Origin: Flavobacterium macrobrachii
Lineage (GTDB): Bacteria; Bacteroidota; Bacteroidia; Flavobacteriales; Flavobacteriaceae
Assembly: GCF_014486675.1 (NCBI RefSeq)
Contig: NZ_JACTAC010000001.1
Location: 62,001 to 126,000, forward strand
Direction of reading: 5' to 3'
Length of the DNA stretch: 64,000 nt
Shown here: piece by piece, positions 1-7,743 of the stretch
Position numbering within the stretch: the first letter of the stretch is position 1
Layout: each line of letters starts with the position of its first letter
Translations under genes and position numbers: made by a program
Notes under the pieces: model-generated
The model's input: only the letters and a program-made list of their open reading frames with translations
Database searches by the model: none
What the model was told of the DNA's origin: nothing

Positions 1-128
1 AATAGTTTTTTGGTTTTTTCAATCTTTTTTTGATTTCTGTAAATGGCAACTATATTTTCTTCATTTTCTGCTAAATGAAGTAATAAATGTGCTCCAACTA
101 AACCGGTTCCGCCTGTGACTAAAATCAT
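1..128 (-). CDS. NAD-dependent epimerase/dehydratase, N-terminal fragment
   Basis: Reverse-strand reading frame from an ATG at 126-128 running off the left edge of the window. The first 42 residues are visible and begin MILVTGGTGLVGAHLL, the glycine-rich dinucleotide-binding motif TGGTGxxG of extended short-chain dehydrogenases, followed by the beta-2 region IVAIYRN. In this family the loop binds NAD(P) in enzymes acting on nucleotide sugars or related substrates. The catalytic YxxxK motif lies outside the window, so the substrate cannot be inferred. Cytoplasmic; no signal sequence. Confidence 0.8.
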   Translation of the reverse strand, partial: MILVTGGTGLVGAHLLLHLAENEENIVAIYRNQKKIEKTKKL

Positions 129-219
129 GTTGTAAAGATAAGTTTAAAAGTTTATAGTTTAAAAGTTTAAAAGGAATTGGTTTTGAAATAATGTTTTCTT
201 GGTAAGACAAATACTGTTT

Positions 220-305
220 AGCCCTGATTGAAGTGGAAATCCTTTATAAATTGCCACGGGTTTAAACTCGTGGCAATTTATAAAGATTGAAACGGAAAGC
301 AGGAG
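220..305 (+). repeat. Dispersed intergenic repeat family 1, copy a
   Basis: Begins AGCCCTGATTGAAG and ends CGGAAAGCAGGAG, the two conserved ends shared with the copies near 13.57, 28.17, 38.97, 43.32 and 48.56 kb. Between them is a perfect 17-bp inverted repeat (242-258 with 269-285), so the transcript would form a long hairpin. It lies between two divergent genes. Confidence 0.7.
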
Positions 306-417
306 AATGGATAACAGATAAATTCCAAGCGATTCGCTCAACATAATTAATTTTTGATATTAAAATTGCTATTGTCATTGGTTTTTGAATTGTTATCTTT
401 GTCAAAATTTTGAAAAA

Positions 418-1710
418 ATGAAGAATTTAGTAGAAGAATTGCAATGGCGTGGATTGGTTCATGATATCATGCCTGGAACGGAAGAACAACTTTTAAAGGA
501 AATGACAACGACGTATATTGGGTTTGATCCAACGAGCGATTCATTGCATATTGGGAGTTTGGTTCCGATAATTCTTTTAGTTCATTTGGAGAAATTTGGG
601 CATAAACCTATTGCTTTGGTTGGTGGCGCAACAGGAATGATTGGCGATCCATCGGGGAAAAGTGACGAAAGAAATTTGCTGGATGAAGCTACTTTGGATA
701 AAAATGTGGCTGGAATTAAAGCGGTTTTGTCACGATTTTTGGATTTTAATTCTACTGCTGCGAATGCTCCGATTTTGGTTAATAACTATGATTGGATGAA
801 GGATTTTTCGTTTATCAATTTTGCACGTGATGTGGGAAAACGTATTACTGTAAACTACATGATGGCAAAGGATTCTGTGAAGAAAAGATTAAGTGCTGAA
901 GGCGAAGGAATGAGTTTCACGGAGTTTACCTATCAATTAATTCAGGGTTATGATTTTCATCATTTGTATAAAGCGCACAATTGTTTGCTACAAATGGGTG
1001 GAAGCGATCAATGGGGAAATATTACGACTGGAACGGAATTGGTTCGTAGAATGAATAGCGAATCGGCAAAAGCTTTTGCAATGACTTGTCCTTTGATAAC
1101 TAAAGCTGATGGTTCTAAATTTGGAAAATCCGAAGGTGGAAATGTTTGGTTAACTGCGGATAAAACTTCGGTCTATAAATTCTACCAATTTTGGTTGAAT
1201 ACAACTGATGTTGATGCGGAGAAATACATTAAGATTTTTACGTTTTTGGATAAAAACACGATTGATAGTTTAGTTGCTGAACATCAAACTGCTCCACATT
1301 TACGTGTTTTACAAAAGCGTTTGGCGGAAGAAATCACCACTTTTGTTCATGGAAAAGAAGAGTTGGAGAAAGCAGTTTTTGCTTCGAGTGCTTTTTTTAG
1401 TCCAACGATGGATGATTTAAAAAAATTGGATGTTGCTACTTTTTTAGAGGTTTTTGATGGTGTTCCACAAGCTGAGGTTTCAACTGATGATTTGAACGAA
1501 GGTTTGGATATGATTGCAGCGCTTTCTGCTAAAACAGGTTTCTTGGCTTCTAATAGTGACGCAAGACGTGAATTGCAGCAGAATTCGATTTCGTTAAATA
1601 AAGAAAAAATAGCAGCAGATTATAAAATTACAGCATCTGATTTAATTCACAATCAGTTTGTAATGTTGCAAAAAGGAAAGAAAAATTATTACTTGATAAA
1701 AATGGTTTAA
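418..1710 (+). CDS. tyrS: Tyrosyl-tRNA synthetase
   Basis: Class I aminoacyl-tRNA synthetase that charges tRNA-Tyr with tyrosine in the cytoplasm. From the ATG at 418 the protein is 430 residues, the normal length for bacterial TyrRS. Visible marks are the HIGH-type motif (DSLHIGSL, about residues 46-53), the tyrosine-binding region with YQLIQGYDF and GGSDQWGN, the KMSKS-type loop as KFGKS (about residue 237), and a C-terminal S4-like RNA-binding region. The frame extends upstream to a TTG at 385, but the extra 11 residues do not fit the family, so ATG 418 is preferred. A strong terminator follows directly. Confidence 0.95.
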   Translation: MKNLVEELQWRGLVHDIMPGTEEQLLKEMTTTYIGFDPTSDSLHIGSLVPIILLVHLEKFGHKPIALVGGATGMIGDPSGKSDERNLLDEATLDKNVAGIKAVLSRFLDFNSTAANAPILVNNYDWMKDFSFINFARDVGKRITVNYMMAKDSVKKRLSAEGEGMSFTEFTYQLIQGYDFHHLYKAHNCLLQMGGSDQWGNITTGTELVRRMNSESAKAFAMTCPLITKADGSKFGKSEGGNVWLTADKTSVYKFYQFWLNTTDVDAEKYIKIFTFLDKNTIDSLVAEHQTAPHLRVLQKRLAEEITTFVHGKEELEKAVFASSAFFSPTMDDLKKLDVATFLEVFDGVPQAEVSTDDLNEGLDMIAALSAKTGFLASNSDARRELQQNSISLNKEKIAADYKITASDLIHNQFVMLQKGKKNYYLIKMV

Positions 1711-1713
1711 TAC

Positions 1714-1740
1714 AAAAAGGAGCAAATTTTGCTCCTTTTT
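1714..1740. terminator. Bidirectional Rho-independent terminator
   Basis: AAAAAGGAGCAAA directly followed by its complement TTTTGCTCCTTTTT. The A-run and T-run on either side make it usable from both strands, fitting its place between the convergent tyrS and the secreted-protein gene ending at 1740. Confidence 0.85.
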
Positions 1741-2411
1741 TATTCTCTAAAATTAATTTCAACTTTATTGGAAGTAAACCAACCTTTGATAAAGTTTTTG
1801 TCTTTTAGGATTTCGTTTTGTTCTTTTTCGGAAAATTTTGAAAGCAATTCTTCTTTCATCAAATTGATATGTAATTCATAAAAATGTGGTTCTTTTTCGT
1901 CAATGTAATATTCCATAACATCGTTTTTGAAATAGCGATTTTTATCCCAATTAAAAGTTGTTGAAAATTCTTTTGTTTGATTTGATTTAATTTCTTGAAT
2001 GTTTTTGATTGTTCGGGCTTTACTTTCTTGTATAACTTGTTCAGCAGTTCTGTTTATAAATGTATCAGTTATTGAGTCATTGTATTTTTTTACTTCTGCT
2101 TCGTCCTTAAAAGTCCTAATAGTTTTTTTTGCTGTAAAGATTCCACTCACATCAATTGATTTTTCTTTTTCATAAACTTTATAATAAACACTAGGATTCA
2201 AAGAACCAGCACTAATCGGAATTAGATTGTCTGGATTTAATATAAAATGAATGGTTTTATTTGTTTTGTTTGTAATTGAATATTTTATAGTAAATGTTCT
2301 TACTTCTGGAGTTTCATCCAAAGAAGTCAGGCTTTCAATCTTAATCTCAACGGTTTTTTGTCCAAATAGAAATGTGGAATAAAGTAAAATTAAAATCAGT
2401 TTTATCCTCAT
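1740..2411 (-). CDS. Secreted protein of unknown function, tandem paralogue 1
   Basis: About 223 residues from ATG 2411 (start MRIKLILILLYSTFLFGQ), a Sec signal peptide with cleavage expected near FGQ. An upstream in-frame Met at 2432 would overlap the preceding gene by 17 nt; the inner start leaves a 4-nt gap and begins at the signal peptide, so it is preferred. It is clearly homologous to the neighbour at 2416-3150: both share an N-terminal YSITNKT/YQIENKT region, NRY.KND in the middle, and a C-terminal NFIKG.FTSNK block. No recognised domain or catalytic motif. Probably periplasmic or surface-exposed. Confidence 0.75.
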   Translation of the reverse strand: MRIKLILILLYSTFLFGQKTVEIKIESLTSLDETPEVRTFTIKYSITNKTNKTIHFILNPDNLIPISAGSLNPSVYYKVYEKEKSIDVSGIFTAKKTIRTFKDEAEVKKYNDSITDTFINRTAEQVIQESKARTIKNIQEIKSNQTKEFSTTFNWDKNRYFKNDVMEYYIDEKEPHFYELHINLMKEELLSKFSEKEQNEILKDKNFIKGWFTSNKVEINFRE

Positions 2412-2415
2412 GGAA

Positions 2416-3150
2416 TTAATCTTTAAATTCAATTTTCATTTTGTTGGAAGTGAATTGACCTTTGATAAAATTAGGATTTTCTTTGATTTTTTGCAAATCT
2501 TCTTTTGTGAGTTGGTCTTGAAATAAATTGGTTTTCAGGTCGAGAATTAGTTCAATTTCGATAGTGTTATTTTGGTCGAGATAAAACTCTAAATCATCGT
2601 TTTTAATATATCGGTTTTTGTTCCAAAGTGTTTTTATAGTGAATGTTTTGGTTTCGTTTGGCTTCAAAAAAACAATATTGTTGAGCAAACGCAGTCTGTA
2701 ATAAATCCATTGTAAATCATTACTTTCACCACCATTCTCTTTGTATTTTTTATAATTATCCATTGCTATTGTACCTTGAGTTATTTGGATTTTTTTCAAA
2801 AGATTTTTGGCTTCTTCGGATTCTTTATTTTCTATTTTTGAATATTCTAAATCGTCTTTTGTTTCGAATTCGAAAAATGGTCCATCCATATTTTCAAAAA
2901 TACCGTTTTGATATATTTTGTAAACCGGAAAAAGCGTCAAAGAACTAGCCGAATTAGCAATTAATGCATTTGGAATAAGAAAAAACGAAAGTTCGTTTGC
3001 GGTTTTATTTTCTATTTGATAATTGATGTGATATTCCGTTGCTGAGTTGTGAACTGGAAAAGTTTCAATAGAATTGATTATAACTTCAAGTTTTGGATTC
3101 TGGGCGAAAATAGAAAATGAGCAAAGAAATAAAAGGATAAAAATTCGCAT
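2416..3150 (-). CDS. Secreted protein of unknown function, tandem paralogue 2
   Basis: 244 residues beginning MRIFILLFLCSFSIFAQNP, a typical flavobacterial signal peptide ending at FAQ. It pairs with the downstream paralogue (same C-terminal NFIKGQFTSNK block, same NRYIKND segment), so the two arose by tandem duplication and are probably co-transcribed (gap 4 nt). The N-terminal half looks like a beta-sandwich built around ENKT and related strands, but I do not recognise a family. No lipobox cysteine and no T9SS sorting tail, so a periplasmic location is the simplest guess. Confidence 0.75.
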   Translation of the reverse strand: MRIFILLFLCSFSIFAQNPKLEVIINSIETFPVHNSATEYHINYQIENKTANELSFFLIPNALIANSASSLTLFPVYKIYQNGIFENMDGPFFEFETKDDLEYSKIENKESEEAKNLLKKIQITQGTIAMDNYKKYKENGGESNDLQWIYYRLRLLNNIVFLKPNETKTFTIKTLWNKNRYIKNDDLEFYLDQNNTIEIELILDLKTNLFQDQLTKEDLQKIKENPNFIKGQFTSNKMKIEFKD

Positions 3151-3194
3151 AAAGTTACATTAAATAATAAGATAACGTAAAAATATGGATTTTA

Positions 3195-4175
3195 TTACAT
3201 AACCATCAAATTGCAACCTCGAATATCGGAATTGTCAAAACGGCCTAAAATTTCAAAGGAATTGTTGGAATGTTTTTTTCCTAAATCTTGTGTTGCGATA
3301 AATGAACACGAATTAATATTGGCTAAATCAATCACGTTTACACCGCCAGTTTTTCCGAAATCGACATAGGTTAATGCATCTTCGGTGTCGCGAACTAGGA
3401 TTTGCATCCATGATGGGCATTCAAAAATTCCATTGCCCAATGAATAGGCTTGCGATAATAATTCGGTCATGCCATATTCAGAATGAATGTTGGAAACGCT
3501 AAAACCTTTACTTAAAATGGAATGCAATTCTTCTCGAATGATTTCTTTTCGTTTGCCTTTCATTCCGCCAGTTTCCATGATAATGGTATTTTTTAACTGA
3601 AAGTTTTGTTTCTCGATTAAATCTAATAAAGCATAAGTTACACCAATTAAAATTACGTTTTGACCAGATGAATCGAGTTCGATTAGTTTTGCAATTAATT
3701 CGTCATAATTGTGAAGATAAAAACCGCTGTGTTCGTTGTTGGACAATTCGATTAGATCTTTAACCATATAAATCAAAGACGAACCGCAGCGTTCCAAATA
3801 GGATGGAAGCAAAGCCAAAACGGTATAATCTTCAATATTTCCATAAAACTCTGAAAAAGCCAATCGATAACTTTGTTCGTAGAGCGAAACATCAGTAACG
3901 AGATGTTTGCTAGTAATCATTCCTGTTGTTCCGCTACTAGTGAAAGTTTCTTGAATAGCTTCAGTGTTTGAAACCACATCATGACTTTTGAAAAACTGTA
4001 TGGGCAAAAACGGAATTTTCTCAAGTGATTTTACTTTTTGAACATCAGTATTTAGAAAATCACAAAACTCACGATAGACTTTATTGTTTTCGTATTGGTA
4101 ACGAAAAACTTTCAGCGCCATTTTTTCAAATTGCTTTTGAGAAGAAATGGTGAATATGTCTTGTGTGTTTATCAA
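3195..4175 (-). CDS. LuxE-like acyl-protein synthetase
   Basis: Adenylate-forming enzyme related to LuxE, which activates a fatty acid as acyl-AMP and passes it to a protein thiol. Visible are FTSSGTTG (the phosphate-binding loop of the acyl-adenylate family, about residue 85) and HSEYGMTELLSQAY (the adenylate-binding block). There is no ATG near the 5' end. The longest frame starts at a TTG at 4190, but an exact TAnnTTTG promoter element (TACTTTTG) lies over that codon, so the TTG at 4175, giving LINTQDIF, is the more plausible start. Stand-alone here, with no luxCD-type partners. Function in flavobacteria is unknown. Confidence 0.75.
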   Translation of the reverse strand: MINTQDIFTISSQKQFEKMALKVFRYQYENNKVYREFCDFLNTDVQKVKSLEKIPFLPIQFFKSHDVVSNTEAIQETFTSSGTTGMITSKHLVTDVSLYEQSYRLAFSEFYGNIEDYTVLALLPSYLERCGSSLIYMVKDLIELSNNEHSGFYLHNYDELIAKLIELDSSGQNVILIGVTYALLDLIEKQNFQLKNTIIMETGGMKGKRKEIIREELHSILSKGFSVSNIHSEYGMTELLSQAYSLGNGIFECPSWMQILVRDTEDALTYVDFGKTGGVNVIDLANINSCSFIATQDLGKKHSNNSFEILGRFDNSDIRGCNLMVM

Positions 4176-4200
4176 GTAATTTTTTTGCAAAAGTAATAAA

Positions 4201-4230
4201 AATAAAAAAGCCCTAACTTTCGTTAGAGCT
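4201..4230 (-). terminator. Rho-independent terminator
   Basis: Read on the minus strand: AGCTCTAAC GAAA GTTAGGGCT followed by a T-run. One mismatch in a 9-bp stem. It lies just past the stop of the T9SS protein at 4252. Confidence 0.75.
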
Positions 4231-4251
4231 TTTAATATTATAAAAATGGGA

Positions 4252-5958
4252 TTATCTAACCACTAATTTTTTAGTAGCAGTTTTACCTTCTTCAGAAATT
4301 TTAACTACATAAACACCTGCGTTTAATTCGCTAACATTGATTTCGTTTTCAGAAGAAATAGTTTTTAAAACTTGTTTTCCTATTACATCAAAAACAGTAA
4401 CTGTTTTTTCAGCATTAGCAGCAGTTTCGATGAATAAAGTTCCGTTTGAAACTGGGTTTGGATACATTTTTAAACCAGTGATTTCATTTTGAGAAGTTCC
4501 TAAAGTAAAGTTAGGCGTTACATCTACTCTTAGTTCGTCAATAATCATTGTTGGCGTATTTGTATTTCCATCTTGTCTAAAGATTAAACCAGCAATACTA
4601 GTGTATGCAGTAGCAGGAACAACTGCTAATGTTGGAGAAGCAGTTCCGCCAATTGTTGGGTTGATAGTCAACGTTAAAATGTTGTTTGTAAAATCATATC
4701 CTAAAACAATATACTGAATATCGTTTACATTATATAATGTAGTATCCCAATCAGTTGGGGCTGCAGTTGTACCTAAACCATATTGATATTGAGTACCGTT
4801 TTTTCTTATCCAAACTCTACCATTAGTTGTAGCACCTGAATTATCAGTAAAAACAGCAAAATAAGTATTAACAGTTAAGTCAGTAGATGTAATATTTGAT
4901 AAGTCTGTAACAGTAGCGATAAACGAAGCATAAACTGTACCTGTTGTAGTGTTTGTAAATGGAGTTCTTGATTCTGCTCCTGAACCTCCAAAAGTGATTG
5001 AATTTCCAGTAGAAGTAATTCCAGTATAACTTAAGCTTCCTGAATTGATAGTAATATTATCTCCAGAATTTACCGCTGTCCATTTTTGCTCAGCATTTAA
5101 TGAACCTCCAACTGTATATGGGAATGGTTCGCTATATGGTAAAGAATTTACTGGTTTACATTCAGGAGAATTTCCATTAGTATCTAAATTACAAGTTCCA
5201 CCTACAATTGTAACGGAGTAACCTGTATTTTCAGAAATACCTGTAATCGTTATATTTCCTTCTGCGGTTGTTGTTGGATTATCACCTCCAACTGTTCCAG
5301 ATGATGGAGTTATAACATAGTTAGCATTTCCACCTCCAGTAAATGGTATTGTAACTGAATATGTGTCAATACCTAGAGTGGAATTAATACATGAAGTTGT
5401 AGGTGTTCCAAGTGCCAATGTACATGACGATGATACATTACTTAGTTTTATATCATCAATTCTAAATTGTGCAACTGCTGGATTAGGTTGTCTAAATCTT
5501 AATGATAAAGTTGACGATGAAGGTATTTGACCGCCTGGTATAGTTACTAATGACCAATTTGTAGCAGTAACGGTATAAGTTATTGCAGTCCAGTTAGTAC
5601 CATTTGTGCTAAATTCAACAGCAACCTGATTGTTGACATTGTTTGTGTTAAGTCCAAATGATAGTTGAATGTTGGAGGAATTGTAAGCTGATGTATTTAA
5701 TCCATCAATTTGGAAAAATAAATCAGCAGTATTGGTTATGAAAACATTTCTTCCTTGAGAAGCTCCAGCATAAGTACCAGTTGCAAGTGTTGATCTTGTG
5801 TCAGCAGTTCCTGAATACACAATAGGAGTTGAGTTTTGGAATGTATTAGCAGTAATAGATAAAGTTCCAGTTGCAGTTCCAATGTTTTCAGAGTAGAACG
5901 TTTGTCCAAAAGACAAAGAAGTCATTATTAAAAATAATAAAGCGTAAAGTTTTTTCAT
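4252..5958 (-). CDS. T9SS type A sorting domain protein, secreted
   Basis: About 568 residues from the second Met (MKKLYALLFLIMTSLSFGQ, signal peptide; a Met three codons upstream at 5967 is also possible). The C-terminal ~80 residues are a type IX secretion sorting domain: LKMYPNPVSNG, TVFDVIGKQV, LNAGVYVVKI, KLVVR. This region directs outer-membrane translocation, after which the domain is removed. The bulk is Ser/Thr/Asn-rich beta-structure in two parts (about 25-175 and 270-480) joined by a Cys-bearing linker, like lectin-type or choice-of-anchor modules. No catalytic motif recognised; an adhesin or polymer-binding protein is likely. Confidence 0.85.
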   Translation of the reverse strand: MKKLYALLFLIMTSLSFGQTFYSENIGTATGTLSITANTFQNSTPIVYSGTADTRSTLATGTYAGASQGRNVFITNTADLFFQIDGLNTSAYNSSNIQLSFGLNTNNVNNQVAVEFSTNGTNWTAITYTVTATNWSLVTIPGGQIPSSSTLSLRFRQPNPAVAQFRIDDIKLSNVSSSCTLALGTPTTSCINSTLGIDTYSVTIPFTGGGNANYVITPSSGTVGGDNPTTTAEGNITITGISENTGYSVTIVGGTCNLDTNGNSPECKPVNSLPYSEPFPYTVGGSLNAEQKWTAVNSGDNITINSGSLSYTGITSTGNSITFGGSGAESRTPFTNTTTGTVYASFIATVTDLSNITSTDLTVNTYFAVFTDNSGATTNGRVWIRKNGTQYQYGLGTTAAPTDWDTTLYNVNDIQYIVLGYDFTNNILTLTINPTIGGTASPTLAVVPATAYTSIAGLIFRQDGNTNTPTMIIDELRVDVTPNFTLGTSQNEITGLKMYPNPVSNGTLFIETAANAEKTVTVFDVIGKQVLKTISSENEINVSELNAGVYVVKISEEGKTATKKLVVR

Positions 5959-6050
5959 AAATTTCAAAATTAATTAGTATGCAAAGTTAAGCACAAATTT
6001 TTAGTAAAAAAATTATCAAAGTAAAAAAATAGTTAAATATCTAAATTTAA

Positions 6051-6368
6051 CTATCTGACAATTAATTTTCTAGTAACGGTAGTATCTTCTTCTTTGATTT
6101 TAATAATGTAAACTCCTGCTGGAATTGTACTGATATTTAATTCTTTTGAAGAAGTATTGGTTTGTAACACTTTTTTACCTAGTACATCAAAAATTAGTAT
6201 TTCTTTTTCCAAAGTAGTTTTTGATGTGATGTAGATTTTACCATTACTTACAGGATTTGGATAAAAACCAAGCACATCATTTTGTTGAAGTTTTCCTTCT
6301 TGTGATAATGCACTCAAAGAAAACAAACAAAAGAAAAGTGTAATATAGAAGTAGTGTTTTGCCATCAT
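6051..6368 (-). CDS. Mini T9SS protein: signal peptide plus sorting domain only
   Basis: 105 residues. A signal peptide (FYITLFFCLFSLSALSQ) is followed after about ten residues by a complete type A sorting domain (GFYPNPVSNGKIYI, LIFDVLGKKVLQT, IPAGVYIIKI, KLIVR). There is no room for a passenger. The sorting domain is similar to, but not a copy of, that of the gene at 4252-5958. It sits between that gene and the lipoprotein/TonB-receptor pair, all on the same strand. It could be a remnant of a larger exoprotein, or a peptide exported or retained by the T9SS for its own sake. Start at Met1 or Met2. Confidence 0.8.
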   Translation of the reverse strand: MMAKHYFYITLFFCLFSLSALSQEGKLQQNDVLGFYPNPVSNGKIYITSKTTLEKEILIFDVLGKKVLQTNTSSKELNISTIPAGVYIIKIKEEDTTVTRKLIVR

Positions 6369-6419
6369 TATTATTTGGTTAATACAAATATATAAAATTT
6401 ATTTCAAATATTGTACCAA

Positions 6420-6453
6420 AAAAAACTCCTTCTGGTTAGGAAGGAGCTTTTTT
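6420..6453. terminator. Rho-independent terminator
   Basis: CTCCTTC (6426-6432), 7-nt loop, GAAGGAG (6440-6446), flanked by an A-run on the left and a T-run on the right. It ends the minus-strand lipoprotein gene at 6473 and isolates the mini T9SS gene. Confidence 0.8.
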
Positions 6454-6472
6454 GTGAAATTATTAAGAAATA

Positions 6473-7642
6473 TTACAAACCTCTTGTCCAGCCAGTTGCC
6501 CATGTTGGAATTCCAGTTCCATTTCCAGCACCTGTTGCATTTGCATTTTCGGTGTAAACTGAAGTTACATCAATAGCTTCACTAGTGGTGTTTGTACCTT
6601 TTGACTTTGTAGTAACATTATCAAATCTTACGTTTGTTGCTTTTAAAGAACCTGCAGTAACAAAGGCAAGACTTTCGTTGTGTTGAATATCAAAACCTGT
6701 TTTCCAGTTACTTAATACTAAGTTGTCAAAATTTACGTTTGTACCCACTCTCAATTTGATGGCTTGAGGCTCAGAACCAGTATCACCGTTACCAATTAAG
6801 GTAATGTTTCTAAGTGTAGGATTAGAGATTGGAGTAGCCGTGTGGTTGTTTGAATTGTTATCGGCTTCAATTCCTCTGTTTCCAGCATTTGTTCTTTTTC
6901 CATACCAATATTCACCTGTTCCAGTCCAGCCTTCAGTCCAGTCAAAAATATCATCACCAACAGAATTTGAACCATTAAAAGCAACTAAATATTTAGCATT
7001 TACTGTTCCACCAAACCATTCGAAAGCATCGTCTGATCCTTCATAAGATTGTACATATTCGATTAATGTTCCGCTACCAACTCCAAAAAGTGATAAACCA
7101 TTGAATTCTTTTTCGCTGTTGTATGCATATCCTGTGTATTCTAGTCTTAAATATCTGATAGAACCAGAATTGTCATTTGAAATAGCACCACCATATGTTA
7201 ATTCTGAAACTTCGGCAGAAGCTGTTAATCCTTTATTAATTGGAGCTTTACCACAGATTACTAATCCACCCCAACCACCAGGTTGTTTTACACTTGATGT
7301 CATAATAACTGGATTAGATGCTGTTCCTTGAACATCAATTTCTCCACCTTGTGCAATGGCAATATATCTAACAAGTCCATCAGTTGTAGCGTCTGTAGCT
7401 TCAATGATAACTCCTGGTTTGATAACTAATTTTGCTGTTTCTTTAACGATTAATTTTCCAGTTAGTTTGTATGTTCCTGATTCTAATGTTACAGTACCAT
7501 CATTAATTTCTCCTTTCAAATTTTCGCGGTCTAAAACAAAAGTAGATTTGTTTGAATTATTTTCATCATCAGAACAAGACGTCATAAATAACGAAGCAGA
7601 TAAAATTGCTGTTGCTAAAATTCTTGAAATTTGTTTTTTCAT
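6473..7642 (-). CDS. Surface lipoprotein, right-handed beta-helix type
   Basis: 389 residues with a lipoprotein signal ending SLFMTSC (Cys about residue 23), then SDDENN, the acidic stretch after Cys that often marks surface export of lipoproteins in Bacteroidota. The rest is repetitive beta-structure (LKGEINDGTVTL, GEIDVQGTASNPVIM, WGGLVICGKAPIN, YLRLEYTG), typical of parallel beta-helix proteins. It lies immediately downstream of the TonB-dependent receptor on the same strand (gap 101 nt) and is probably its substrate-capture partner, as in SusCD-like pairs, though it is not a SusD homologue. Homologues are often misnamed multidrug transporters. The ligand is unknown. Confidence 0.75.
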   Translation of the reverse strand: MKKQISRILATAILSASLFMTSCSDDENNSNKSTFVLDRENLKGEINDGTVTLESGTYKLTGKLIVKETAKLVIKPGVIIEATDATTDGLVRYIAIAQGGEIDVQGTASNPVIMTSSVKQPGGWGGLVICGKAPINKGLTASAEVSELTYGGAISNDNSGSIRYLRLEYTGYAYNSEKEFNGLSLFGVGSGTLIEYVQSYEGSDDAFEWFGGTVNAKYLVAFNGSNSVGDDIFDWTEGWTGTGEYWYGKRTNAGNRGIEADNNSNNHTATPISNPTLRNITLIGNGDTGSEPQAIKLRVGTNVNFDNLVLSNWKTGFDIQHNESLAFVTAGSLKATNVRFDNVTTKSKGTNTTSEAIDVTSVYTENANATGAGNGTGIPTWATGWTRGL

Positions 7643-7743
7643 TGTGTGTTTATTTTATAGTTATTTTATTTGATTGCAAAATTGAAAATTACAGTTGTAA
7701 TAATAGTTAAGGCTATGTAAACAATAAGTTAATTATCAGTTTG

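Noticed and set aside
159-344. 61-residue minus-strand reading frame with a hydrophobic start
   Set aside because: It lies over the dispersed repeat and its hairpin, and the protein has no plausible domain.
385-417. N-terminal extension of TyrRS from a TTG
   Set aside because: The added residues [11 protein letters not shown] do not fit TyrRS proteins, which begin near MKNLVEEL.
6796-7673. Several 60-105-residue frames on both strands
   Set aside because: All are shadows of the beta-helix lipoprotein gene and have no start context of their own.
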